From Skeletonema tropicum (Eukaryota; Bacillariophyta; Thalassiosirophyceae; Thalassiosirales; Thalassiosiraceae), in assembly GCA_037178625.1 (NCBI GenBank), contig CM074131.1:930001-994000 (forward strand): DNA of 64,000 nucleotides, written 5' to 3'. A program made the position numbers and the translations under genes. This document shows, piece after piece, positions 44,455 to 54,886 of this stretch. Every line of letters begins with the position of its first letter. Within the stretch, counting starts at the first letter, position 1. Below the pieces are notes generated by a model, which worked only from the letters and a program-made list of their open reading frames with translations, was not told the DNA's origin and ran no database searches.

Positions 44455-45235
44455 TCTGAAGTGAAAAGCACCGCTTCAACGGACGCTAGTCGTCAAAGTA
44501 GTACAATTGTGCTTGTTACTAGAAGCGGCTCATGCCCATACTGACGGCGAAAATATACGTTTGTAGCAAAACCCCGTTTTGTTGGCAAGCCCACAGTACA
44601 AATGTGCTTGTTTAGTATCTCTGCCGACTATAATGGGCCACTAGAAGCGGCTCATGCCCATACTGACTGTGAGAGATACCATATGATTTGGTAGCAAATC
44701 AGGTGCTGCTGGCCAGCCCACACTGGACCTCTCAAATCACTTACAAGGCTGAAGCACCGCTTCTATATACGGACGCTAGTCGTCTGAGCAGTACAAATGT
44801 GCTTGTTTAGTACCTCCGCCGAGTATAATGGGCCACTACAGAAGCGGCTCATGCCCATACTGACGGTGAGAGATTCCATATGATTTGGTAGCAAATCAGG
44901 TGCTGCTGGCCAATCCACACTGGATCTCTCACATCAGCTACGAGGCTGTAGCACCGCTTCTACGGACGCTAGTCGTCTGAGCAGTACAAATTTGCTTGTT
45001 TAGTATCTCCGCTGACTATAATGGGCCACTAGAAGCGGCTCATGCCCATACTGACGGAGAAAGATACAATTTGGTAGCAAATCAGGTGCTGCTGGCCAGC
45101 CCACACTGGACCTCTCACATCAGCTACGAGGCTGTAGCACCGCTTCTACGGACGCTAGTCGTCTGAGCAGTACAAATTTGCTTGTTTAGTATCTCGCCGA
45201 CTATAATGGGCCACTAGAAGCGGCTCATGCCAACT
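44455..45235. repeat. Satellite array, ~190-bp units, unit 3
   Basis: About four copies of the same ~190-bp unit as at 20396 and 36230. The array ends abruptly at ggctcatgcc near 45230. Confidence 0.85.
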
Positions 45236-45240
45236 CTATC

Positions 45241-46397
45241 TCTCCATATATTAGTATTTTACATATCTGTAACAAGGAACAAGAACAAGGAACAACTTCC
45301 TTGTTACTTAGCTTGGCAGTAGAAGAAGTAAGTGTGCAGTAGTACTTCTAGTAGTTGCTCACTGCTTACTCACGATGGTATGAGTAGAGAACAAGTGGCG
45401 ATCCTTCCTGCTCTAGAATCTACTCGAGAAATTCTGCCCATTTCTGTACTGTTGATGAGGTGGCATATCCGATGGTGGCTTGTGTGTCAAGCCAATGTAA
45501 TTGTAATCAGACGGGGCATTACTATCAGAAGAGGTCTTGAGCGAATTATTGTGGTCGTCGTCGTACCTGTCTAACCTAACTATCTACGGGAGTTCGAGTT
45601 CAAGTATAAGGGCAACGAATGAGAACTGCACATTCGAATTAATTTGAAGGGACTAAAGTCGGAGACGGTTTGATACTTGGCTCAGTAGCCCCGTGTGTTG
45701 ACGCGAAGCGGCCCTTTTGTTGTGGTAAGTTAGGCAACGAACCAGAACTACATGTGCACGTCAGAGTTTGCGATGGGGCAGTATGTAGGTAGCCAACCGA
45801 AGGCAGGTCCAAAAAAATGATAGGAGATGTCCCTATGGTTATGGCGGCATGAGCCCAATGCTCGCAGACTCCTTTTCGGCGACGACCCATCCAACCAATT
45901 TCCTTCTCCTCCAATAGACTTCAGCTGACAAGATAGGTATATACTGAGTATACCTCGAATCCCTCCAAAGCATGGCCTGCACTTCTCATAGTCGCGAACT
46001 CGTCGTGGTCCACATCCAAACCAGCCCACCAGAAACTCTATGGCCACTCTTACACCGCACCCACCCCAATTATCCACTTCCTCCAACAATCCGGTCTTGC
46101 CTGCACCAGAGCGTTCGCTTCACCTCTAGTCGACCAATCCGTACCCAGCAGGCCCCACGGGCGTTTTCGGGAACAACCTGGGCCCCTCCTGGTTTTAGTT
46201 CTTCCTCTTTCTCTAATGAGAGTAGTCACGAAAAGATCCATTTATCTATCTATATCTATGTAAGTTCAAGTATTGTAAGGAGCAACGAGCGAGAACTGCG
46301 AATCAGAGTTTGAAGAGGGAAAAATGGTGTCTGTGTGCACACTACAACATACTGTGATCAATTTTTACGAGGATAAGTATCAAGATACTTATCTTTC
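45241..46397. other. Spacer after the array
   Basis: Contains a truncated copy of the pre-satellite segment (about 45270-45520) and two copies of a ~50-bp sequence (gttcaagtat ... gagaactgc ... tttgaag) at about 45597-45652 and 46264-46320. Small ORFs on both strands overlap each other and show no recognisable protein motif. Confidence 0.4.
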
Positions 46398-48400
46398 TTA
46401 ATGCAGGAGATTATACACTATCGCAATAGAGAGCAGCCATGTCACACCAGTGATGCTATAAGCGGCATTGTCTTCCAAAATGATGAGCCCTCCAAATGGC
46501 GCATCCGTTTGTTGAGGCACTTGATCAGTGGTTGGCGGCGTAATACTTATTAAAGGAGTAGATGGAGCGGGTGGAGTGAGGTCGACAAAAATTGGGACGA
46601 AATCAGTAGTGGGAGAAGGATCGTTTGCTGCTGGTGGAATTTCTGTAGTTGATGGGGCATATGTAGGCACACTACGACTTTGAATTTGAGGGGGTGACCA
46701 CGCTAGTGGTGGAGGTTTGATTTCAATTTTGGGTTTGAAAGGGGCTGGACTCGGTTCACTGTATACGATTGGTTTTTGTGTTGGTTTCCTTGTAGGCTTG
46801 TCTGTCACCTTCATAATCTCCATTACTTTGTCAAAATTTGATCTCCGTGCGTCTTCCTTCGTGATTTGCAGATTAGAACATTTGTTTTCATGACAGTCAC
46901 GCACGAAGACACTACTAACAGTATCGAAGAATGGATAGCGTTCATATTCACCATCTACGAAGCCGTTGTCCACGAACTTTTCAAGCGCGTTCATGTAGCT
47001 CCAGCCATTCGCTTCATAAGACTGAACTCTGTATATCCAATCAAACAATCCCGTTATCCATCTCATTGCTTCGGTCGACGATTCTGATGCACAAGTTGCT
47101 TCTGGGTCTTTACAGAAATCTATTGCAGGAAACCTTCCTTCTCCTCTTTCATCGTGAGCTCGTTTCCCAAGATAATAATTGAGTCTTCCAATGTTGCAAA
47201 CACCTGATAACAATTCATTTACAAACAGTTAGAATAGCGAAGAGCAAAACAAACGTCAAAAAGAAGAGACGATGGCACCTACCTCGTGTCAATAAAACGC
47301 CTCTCCCCCAAAAGCAACATCCTTCCGTGTCAATCCTTCCTAAGGTGTTTGCATCTATAACGAAGTGCATTGTGAGCGCGATGATTTGATCCAATCAATA
47401 CGAAGAACAATGCAATCAGTGACTTACATGGGTTCGTACTAGCTTGTCCCGTCCTCGAATCCCAGTATCCAGCATAATCTGACCAATCTGCCTTTGGTCT
47501 ACACGACAAAGGTGGCGGTGGCCGTCCCCCCTGATTAATCGAAGTGCTAGAAGATACTACCACCATATTGACATTGACATCACAGCTCATATTTGCTTCG
47601 GATGGGTTGGTACAAACTTCATCTTGGTACGATCGACCATATTGACCGCAAGAATTTGAAATAGCATATTTTCCAGCTACCTCATCCTCATTGTGTTCAT
47701 CACACGTATCATAGACTATACTTTCTGTCATGGCCATTGCCAGAAAAGCAGCAAGATTTGTCCTTCCATACTGTAAGTTGGCATCTTGATTTCCAACATA
47801 GAAACGAAAATGTCGTCCGTCACTTCGTATTCCAGCATGTGCCATTTCCTTCAACGCAGCAATCATGCCATCATAGGTATATCTAGTGGACGGAAATTTA
47901 ATCCCATTGGCATTGTAAGCAACGAGGATAGTATCTTCAAACGCAAACCTCATTGTATTTGTTTCCATCGTCGTGAAGAAATTGTACGTCGGCCCAACCG
48001 AAGGAGATGGAGTAGGCGCATCTGATGGTGAAACTGACGGTATTCCGGATGGAGATGCTGCAGGGGAATCCGTTGTCGGACTTTCTGTCGGCACTACCGT
48101 CGGTTCGCACGTCTCTATATCGCAAAAGGTGTCATAGTCCCAGTTGCAGGACTGAAGATAGTTATCAAATAGCGTCCCTTCCATGCAACTCAGGATTTGT
48201 TTGATGTAGCCTTGTTCGCATTCGACATACTCTGTACAACCTGGTAGAGGTCGGTACTTTTTACCCCAGCTTTCGCAGACGGTAGCTTCCGAGGCGCATT
48301 TGGCGGCTTGGGTGAAGATTGAGGATTGTTGTTGTAGAAGGAAGAGAGAAATAATTGAAATTGATGCATATGATGTGGATGTGATCAAGCGATTGGTCAT
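46398..48400 (-). CDS. Secreted GH19-like chitinase with N-terminal chitin-binding domain
   Basis: Three exons, 48400-47428, 47354-47283 and 47203-46398, with GT-AG introns of 73 and 79 nt, give 616 aa. There is a signal peptide (SISIISLFLL) and then a CBM14/peritrophin-type domain with six Cys (about residues 34-97). A Pro/Ser/Thr linker and the catalytic region follow. The latter includes AFLAMAMTES, a Cys-rich middle, and across the splice junctions GCCFWGRGVLLTRGVCNIG, as in family-19 enzymes. A second Pro/Thr-rich stretch leads to a C-terminal hydrophobic tail (VTWLLSIAIVY) that could be a GPI or membrane anchor. It would cut chitin at the cell surface, which suits chitin-making Thalassiosirales. 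The gene is divergent from the PDI gene with a 411-bp shared upstream region. The catalytic Glu was not assigned. Confidence 0.8.
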
Positions 48401-48811
48401 TTTTAACACAGTGCTTCTGCACGAGCGGCGAAATTCTAGGATTCAGCTATTGTTCTTCTTGGCTCAAGGACGTATCATTTCTGCACAGTAGCAAAGCCCA
48501 ACCACCGATCAAGCGACCATAAATGCATGAGCTTTGTCATAGACGTTATACGTTTTACGTTACGTTGCTCTTGCTTCTTGTGAGTGATGAAATAATTTGA
48601 ATTGGCTTAGCAGAAGAAGGGAAAAGGGATGCAATGACGGAAAGCCTCTGTACTAATTCCAACGCTGATGAGTTAGTGATTGAGTCGTACAAAAAAGCAG
48701 ATGGCTTAGTTCTCCACTACTGCTGCAAACGACGCAAAAGCGATCTGTCGGACCAGCCCGTCTGTTTCTGTTACAAGACCATAAACAATACACCATTGAT
48801 AAACCTCCACC

Positions 48812-49807
48812 ATGAAATTCACCGCCTTATTCCTAGGATTGGCAGCCGCCACTACCGGCGCCAATGCCATCGAACTCACCGCCGAAACTTGGGAGGCCGA
48901 AACTTCCGGAAAGACAGTCTTTGTCAAGTTCCTTGCTCCTTGGTGAGGACACTGTAAGAAAATGAAGAAGGATTGGGACAAGCTTATGGGAGGTAAGTTT
49001 ATATGAACGGAATTTGATGTTGAGGTTTAAATTCGTATTAACAATAAATCATGAAGAGGGGTGTATTTCGCGGTCGGAGGGCGTATAATGACGGAGCAAT
49101 GAGAAAGATACCATGATATAATTGTTGGCCTTCGCATTTATTTATTTTGGATGATATTATTCGTGAATTAATTACTGGGGTCTGGAGGCGAGCAGAGTCG
49201 CTCATCGCTGCTTCAAACAATGCACATTCGTCCCAAAATATTGCATCGATCATTCCCTATCCACACGCTTCGTTGCTGGCCAATGCACTCACCCATTGAA
49301 TTTTGTTCTTCGGCATAATATTTTTCAGAATTTGCTGGTTCCGCCACCCAACTTGTCGCCGACGTCGACTGTACCGCTGATGGTAAATCCCTTTGCGAAA
49401 CGGTCGGTGTCCGTGGCTACCCCACCATCAAGTGGGGAGACCCCTCTGACCTCCAAGATTATCAAGGTGGACGTGACTTTGATTCACTCAAGAAATTCGC
49501 TGACGAAAACTTGAAACCCATGTGTTCTCCCAAGAATATTGACTTGTGTGATGATGACAAGAAGGCTCAAATTTCCGAGTATCAGGGTATGTCTGATGAG
49601 ACCTTGGCTGCTGCTATTGCTGCCGAGGAGAAGAAGTTGGACGATGCTGAGGCTGAATTCAAGGCTGAGGTTCAGAAACTTCAGGAGAAGTATTCGTCAC
49701 TTAGCGCCGAGAAGGATGAAAAGATTGCTGCGGTAAAGGCATCTGGACTTGGATTGATGAAGGCTGTTAAGAATTCTAAGCCTGCCGCTGGAAGTGACGA
49801 ACTGTAA
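48812..49807 (+). CDS. PDI-like ER selenoprotein, UGA (Sec) in the CxxC site
   Basis: Two exons, 48812-48992 and 49329-49807 (336-nt GT-AG intron), 219 residues. The signal peptide is MKFTALFLGLAAATTGANA. A thioredoxin domain follows with VKFLAPW then UGA then GHCKK: the UGA at 48944-48946 stands exactly where the first Cys of the CGHC redox site belongs, giving U-G-H-C at residues 45-48. The frame then continues through GVRGYPTIKWG with the conserved cis-Pro. A charged helical C-terminus ends GSDEL, an ER-retention signal. PDI selenoproteins with this site are known from algae such as Emiliania huxleyi. A SECIS-like hairpin lies in the 3' region. Reading the UGA as a nonsense mutation is unlikely, because the rest of the protein, splice sites and ER signal are intact. 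Confidence 0.85.
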
Positions 49808-49966
49808 AAAGTTCGTTGATTCCGAATGTGTTGTTAGGATTTGGTAGTTTGTGTGAATACAGCTGGCTTTGGATGGCGAGATGTTAAATTGTGGCATGAC
49901 GGATGATTGATTAGATTATTGTTCGGGTGCTTTATTCAGCTCTCTCCCGATTGTGTTTACTGATGA

Positions 49967-50027
49967 TTGGATGCATGAATGACGCAGACAAGTCTGTTCG
50001 CAACTTGTCGGCTGAGAAAGCGTCCGA
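49967..50027 (+). promoter_or_regulatory. SECIS-like hairpin 3' of the selenoprotein
   Basis: It starts about 160 nt after the stop. Lower helix: ggatgc pairs with gcgtcc. An internal loop holds ATGA (49979-49982) opposite TGA (50013-50015), which can form the U-G-A/G-A quartet. Upper helix: gcagacaagt pairs with acttgtcggc (nine of ten pairs). The apical loop is ctgttcgca. The architecture is that of a eukaryotic SECIS, but the loop lacks the usual AA (or CC), so this is a candidate only. Confidence 0.5.
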
Positions 50028-50653
50028 CCCTTTCCCAAAACCCTGTTGCTTCATTCGGAGGTTAGTGGAAAGAAGGATGCGCTGCAACTTTCAAAGGTGA
50101 CATGATTGGGAACCATTCTGAGTTTGCTGTTATTGCTACTGCCCTTTCTAATTATTATTTATAGATAGGCTTTTCAAAATTTTTTGGCCCAATTACCTTG
50201 TGCCTCTTCATTTCTTCACCCGCACTGTTTGTTCTTCTTCATATAGATTGAATAACAGGGACAAGTATGCGAGGTGGGGTGCTGCTGATAGATTTTGATT
50301 CTTGATCCAAGCAAACGCCAACCATTCAGATGGGAAGAACCTACCCGTACCCTGAACCTACTTACCTACCCTGTCCAGCGGCAAGCCACGGGACACGGGC
50401 GGGAACTATGTACCGGCAAGACCTCACCTGCTCACCTACCTACCTCTGAGAGAGCGAGCGGTGAGCGAGTTGGCAGAAGGCTCAATTTTGGCGGCAACAC
50501 GTCACAGCAACAACTCAAGGAAGCTGACGATGAAGTTGCCGGGCTGACCACAGCCGCAAGCAACAAAGGAACCGAACACTGCAGTGTCATAATATCTTTT
50601 CCTCACATCCACCACCATTGACTAATAATCAATTATTCTACACTATATTCAAC

Positions 50654-51103
50654 ATGAAGGTCTTTCAAACACTCGCCGCTATCTCTGCTTTCGTCGCATC
50701 TGCTGAAGCTTTCGCTCCATCGGCAAATCTTTCTTCTCGTGTATCAACATCATTAAATGTGGAGGCCGAGATCCAATTTGTACGTGGTTTGAAGGAAAAG
50801 GTCGTACCAGATATTAGGTTAACAAGAGCCGTCGATGGAAGCTCCGGTGTTGCAACCTTCAAATTCCAAAACCCCAATGTATTCGATGCCAGCACAGCAA
50901 GCCAAGGTGAAATCACTGGCTTGTTCCTTATCGATGATGAGGGAGAGATGAGCACCAGTGATGTGAATGCCAACTTTATCAATGGAAAGCCACAGGCTAT
51001 TGATGCTACACTGCTTTTGAGGTCACCTGCTGAGTGGGATAGATTCATGCGTTTCATGGAGAAATATGGTGAGGCCAATGGTCTGGGCTTCAACAAGGCG
51101 TAA
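50654..51103 (+). CDS. psb28: Photosystem II assembly factor Psb28, nuclear-encoded, plastid-targeted
   Basis: 149 aa, no intron. The N-terminus [20 protein letters not shown] is a signal peptide with an A-F cleavage motif, followed by a short Ser-rich transit peptide: the bipartite signal of diatom plastid proteins. The mature part matches Psb28 closely: [52 protein letters not shown] and [20 protein letters not shown]. Psb28 helps assemble the CP47 part of photosystem II. The ORF could be read from an upstream non-ATG start, but the ATG at 50654 gives the targeting signal. From memory, several diatom plastid genomes encode psb28, so a nuclear copy suggests gene transfer. Confidence 0.92.
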   Translation: MKVFQTLAAISAFVASAEAFAPSANLSSRVSTSLNVEAEIQFVRGLKEKVVPDIRLTRAVDGSSGVATFKFQNPNVFDASTASQGEITGLFLIDDEGEMSTSDVNANFINGKPQAIDATLLLRSPAEWDRFMRFMEKYGEANGLGFNKA

Positions 51104-51267
51104 GTGCTTCTACTTTGTACTGGGGCTGGGGTTTTCCGCTACGATTGTTGTAGCAGCTATTCATAAATTGGGGTTGAGCTACGATTAATCTGAAATGTTG
51201 GGGTAATAAACGTAAATACTTAAAAGAAGTTCTCTGTTGTATCAACAATTTGTATTTCTTACTTTAT

Positions 51268-52669
51268 TTACCAGTTGAATCCGGTATGCATGCTAAAAGT
51301 ACACATCTCATGTGGTAGGTGGCCGATATCGCCCAACATTCTACAGCTAACAGTACCAGTGGGACGAATTGTGAAGTAGGTCAGGGAGCAATTGAAAGTG
51401 CACAGACGAAGCCACGCCTCAGGAGGCAATTGCAGGGCCCTACAAAAGAAATACCTGATTACATTCGCGTGGCAAACAATAATCTCGAACTCATGTTTGG
51501 GATCTGCCACCAGTTTCTTTTCTTTTTCACCTTCACTTGAATCAATCTTCGATGTAGTAGCAATAATTATCTCCTTCTTGCTCTCTGCAGCCGGTGGTGG
51601 AATCTCTGGCATGGGAGCACGGTGAAAGTACTTATTGAAAGCTTCCTCGATTCTCGGATGATGTTCATCAGTTCTTTCAACAACAGACGGGCGAACTTTC
51701 CCTCCAGGAATGTGGTGACACGGTCTTCCTTCATTCAATAAAGGATCGGGATCTGCCCTTTCTACCATACCTCCATCAAAGTTGTCCAAGTCCATGTTGT
51801 CATAAATAATGTCTGCTGTTTCACGAGCACGTGCCAAGTTACTAACGCGAACTACTTTCACTTTACACGGTCCGAAGTCTTCGTTTACACCACGAATGAG
51901 TTGACCGAGACGTTTGCCTGTCATGGCAGCCTGCTCGCGTCCAAGTGGCGTCAAAAGGCGCTTTTCATCTTCCTGTTACCATCACAGTTTGTGAATACAT
52001 TAGTGCATAACATGTGCAAAAATTAGGCGGAAATCAAAACTTGCAACAACACACCTTGTGAGTTTCATCATATTGCCCATGTCGAATCAAAATAATGTGT
52101 TTCGTCACACCATTCTTGCGGATTTGTCTATCTCTTTGCGCTGTCAGCCGTGCAGACTCCTCCCTGTCTTCACTTTCCACCGGTAGAGGCTGACGTCCAT
52201 CCCAGTCAGCGTGCCACAAGGGATATTCTACATGAGGTCTCCACAGTTGCCGTCTTGGGAATAAACCATGGAATAATCCATCTTCTTCCTCGCCCCACAT
52301 TCCCCCTTTTCGTGTCGTTGTTTTATCTTCATTGTTGCTAGCGTCTGCAATTGGTTCAGCTGGATCGGATGGTTTATATGGCGCAGTCTTTTCGGCTGGA
52401 TTCGATGCGGCTTCACATAGTGCAGTTGTATTATTTCTATTTAGAGAAAACGCTGAAGGAGCATGCCACGAAAATATAGACGAATCGTTGCGAAGAAGAT
52501 TCAATCCAGTCAGAGTAGAATTCACGTATCTTGGCTGACTGTTGTCCTCGATCTCATTTTGAGTTTGTGTCGAGAACCTGTTGAAAATGTTTGCAGATAT
52601 AGCTCCGGCAGCGATAGCAGCTGTCGGTTTGATGGAGCGCTGAGCGTAGCTGGCAAAGGAGGACGCCAT
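51268..52669 (-). CDS. PGAM5-like mitochondrial histidine-phosphatase family protein
   Basis: Two exons, 52669-52055 and 51972-51268, separated by an 82-nt GT-AG intron; 439 aa. The N-terminal region (MASSFASYAQRSIKPTAAIA) could be a mitochondrial targeting or membrane segment. An acidic linker and WDGRQP follow. The phosphatase domain has the phosphohistidine motif LIRHGQY, the EDEKRLLTPLGREQA block recreated by splicing, SNLARARETADII, and VCHANVIRYFFCRALQ with the second catalytic His. The end, PHEMCTFS, agrees with PGAM5. PGAM5 proteins are Ser/Thr phosphatases of mitochondria involved in quality control; the substrate here is unknown. An insert with Glu/Lys residues (about 51490-51580) separates two core motifs. 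Confidence 0.85.
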
Positions 52670-52894
52670 TGTTTGTTGCTATGGGGAGCTATGGGCTAAT
52701 TTTGTTGATAATGCATCATGGTCAAAATAAATCCAAAATCCAAGATGCGAACATACGAGAAATGAGACGACTATCTTTTTGCTCATCAGGACACAAACGA
52801 ACGAGCTTGTACATGGATAAGTAGTTGACTACTTCAAATACATGCCGAAGAATATTAGTTCTACTTAAACCTTTACTAGAGAGCACTTACATCG

Positions 52895-54886
52895 TTATGG
52901 CTTTAGCCCCAGAGCCTGCTCTTTTGAAGATGTCCAAACTTCTGCAATTGAATGGAATTCTCCCTCTTCGCCAAACCCATCTATTCCAAGCTTGGTTGCC
53001 TCTTGCCATAACGCCCTTGAAAAGGTTGTTCCTACGCCAATGCCATCCTGATTTGACGCTGAAACAACCACGTTTACTCCAGATGCCTCTAAATCATCAA
53101 TAAGCTCTGTATAAGGCACGTTCCACAAGGGATATTCCAGTGAATAATTGCTTAGCTCCTTTTCTCTCCACTGGCGAATGTGCTCTAAATGCAAATCTCC
53201 AAACACTAGTGTCAGTTGCTGGATGTCTGGAATAGCAGCACGCACTGCATCCAATCCCTTCTCTATGCGGCTGAGATACTCTTCTCCACTACCCCGATGG
53301 AGTGGAATGCCAAGTAGTGGTATCTCTAAGTGACGCGCTTGTCGGCATACTGTGTCGATGTGTACATCCTGATGAGCAATCACCTTGGTATCAAAGTCAT
53401 AAGTTGTGAGAAGTATGAGATGAAAGTTGTCCGTTCCATCGTTTTGTAGACGTTGCTTTACAAGCTTGCGGATGGAAAGGTATGAATCCTTTCCTCCACT
53501 AAAGAATAAAACCTTGATGTGCGAATTGGGGGGTATTGAAGACAAGGATGAAATAAAGGCATCACCGTTTGATCTGTCTGACCCTTCGTAGAGGAACGCT
53601 GGTTGTTGTATCATGGTCTTGTCCTTCAGATTGACATGGTTGTATGGACAGTGTCGACAACCAGAACCACAGCACTTGCCTCGCTTCTTGTGCGCTACTT
53701 CTGTAAACACGTTGTATCCAGTTGTGGGGTCTGTATAGAAATCTTCATTTGATGCGCATGCTTCTTGATGAAGTTTGAAGAACGTATCACCAGTAGCAAT
53801 ATCTTCAATATCTGGTATCGATTGTGTCTTCTCTTTGGCTGGAAAGTGTACTTTTGCCCATCCATTTCCCTCTCTGGGTAGGAACGACAACTTCTCTAAC
53901 GCATCTCGGACAATGTCTTCATCATCGTAGGCACATCGAGCCAAAATTGCAATACCTTCTCTAAGCGCTGGACCAGGCCTTGCAAAGAATAAGTTTCCAT
54001 CAGCAGCGTATATTCTACCTTCCCGAAACGCTCGAAGGGGTTTCAACTTGTCCATTGCTTGAATTGAATCCACCAAGTTACGCTTAAGATCAAACCCACA
54101 ACAGCCAACCAGTACGACGTCTGGATCACAATCATATAATTGCTCCCAAAGAATCCGAACTGACTTTCTTGTAGGTTTTTGTGATGCATCCAAGGACGAC
54201 GTACATCCACTCCATTCAAACATGTCAGGGATCCAATGCCCAGCATCATATGGTGGGTCCAACCACTCCAAGAACATAATTCGTGGTTGCTGCTCTTTTC
54301 TCTTTGACGATAATGACGCTGCATCTTGAACTTTGGACACATCCTCCCAAAACTTGGATTTCAATTCCTCCCCTCTTTCGGGCACTCCACATGCGATTGC
54401 CGTTGTTACAAATGTGTCTACAACTTCTTCAAGAGATTCGGGTTCTAATGAGATTACTTTGCACTGTCCTGGACGAAAGTTACACGCCACTTCAGTATCT
54501 ACCTCATCCTTTGCCACGGCACATACATCGCATAGAGATTGTGTAAGGATTACGGATGGTTTGGCATCGGTAAGAGCGGTGTCGTTAAGATTGTAGAGAC
54601 TCAACCCATTGTGTACCGAGTTCTTGACGGCATCATCGATTTCTGCCTGACTGGACGTGTGTATATCAATGTGGCTAACGGTAAGCGTCAGCGGGGGCTT
54701 TGTCGGCTGACTATCAGCTAATGATAGATTGGCGTCACGAACTGTCAACATTTTGTAAGTTGATGGATCAAAGTCACATTCATGAGTGATGCCAACGACA
54801 TGCTTGTGCAGACCGAGTGATACACAAATGTCCGTCGTTGATGGAAGCAATGAGGCTATCCGGAGTTTATTAATTGCTTTGGACAT
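52895..54886 (-). CDS. Fusion: periplasmic-binding-like domain + DUF5522 + PP-loop (Dph6-like) ATPase
   Basis: Single-exon 663-aa ORF from ATG 54886. Residues about 8-335 resemble a BtuF/FecB-type substrate-binding protein (IASLLPSTTDICVSLGL, VVGITHECD, PDVVLVGCCGFDL, IYAADGNLFFARPGP). Residues about 368-418 carry a Cys-rich DUF5522-like motif (YTDPTTGYNVFTE ... RGKCCGSGCRHCPY). Residues about 455-650 form a PP-loop ATP pyrophosphatase with SGGKDS (463-468), HIRQWREKEL and EGEFHS, as in diphthine-ammonia ligase relatives. There is no signal peptide, so the binding domain would act in the cytosol. The combination suggests ATP-dependent modification of, or with, a cobalamin-like or metal-bound ligand, but that is inference. 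Domain names are from motif reading only. Confidence 0.8.
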   Translation of the reverse strand: MSKAINKLRIASLLPSTTDICVSLGLHKHVVGITHECDFDPSTYKMLTVRDANLSLADSQPTKPPLTLTVSHIDIHTSSQAEIDDAVKNSVHNGLSLYNLNDTALTDAKPSVILTQSLCDVCAVAKDEVDTEVACNFRPGQCKVISLEPESLEEVVDTFVTTAIACGVPERGEELKSKFWEDVSKVQDAASLSSKRKEQQPRIMFLEWLDPPYDAGHWIPDMFEWSGCTSSLDASQKPTRKSVRILWEQLYDCDPDVVLVGCCGFDLKRNLVDSIQAMDKLKPLRAFREGRIYAADGNLFFARPGPALREGIAILARCAYDDEDIVRDALEKLSFLPREGNGWAKVHFPAKEKTQSIPDIEDIATGDTFFKLHQEACASNEDFYTDPTTGYNVFTEVAHKKRGKCCGSGCRHCPYNHVNLKDKTMIQQPAFLYEGSDRSNGDAFISSLSSIPPNSHIKVLFFSGGKDSYLSIRKLVKQRLQNDGTDNFHLILLTTYDFDTKVIAHQDVHIDTVCRQARHLEIPLLGIPLHRGSGEEYLSRIEKGLDAVRAAIPDIQQLTLVFGDLHLEHIRQWREKELSNYSLEYPLWNVPYTELIDDLEASGVNVVVSASNQDGIGVGTTFSRALWQEATKLGIDGFGEEGEFHSIAEVWTSSKEQALGLKP

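Larger units (their letters stand above)
38731..45240. repeat. Tandem block, unit 3 (~6.5 kb, most diverged)
   Basis: Collinear with units 1 and 2 but with more substitutions and small indels. It starts with partial, rearranged copies of the sequence aaaacgatctttctcattct (38763 and 38899). It holds the same gene pair and satellite, plus two insertions (43065-43652 and 43709-44211). It has no HGD fragment at its end; a truncated copy of the satellite-leading segment follows at about 45270-45520. Confidence 0.8.

Noticed and set aside
45639..46313. Overlapping ORFs of 91-113 aa after the array
   Set aside because: Two minus-strand frames and one plus-strand frame overlap with no domain, splice model or conservation to favour any.
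48944..48946. UGA as a nonsense mutation making the PDI gene a pseudogene
   Set aside because: The stop replaces exactly the first redox Cys, everything else is intact, a SECIS-like hairpin follows, and such selenoproteins are known in algae.
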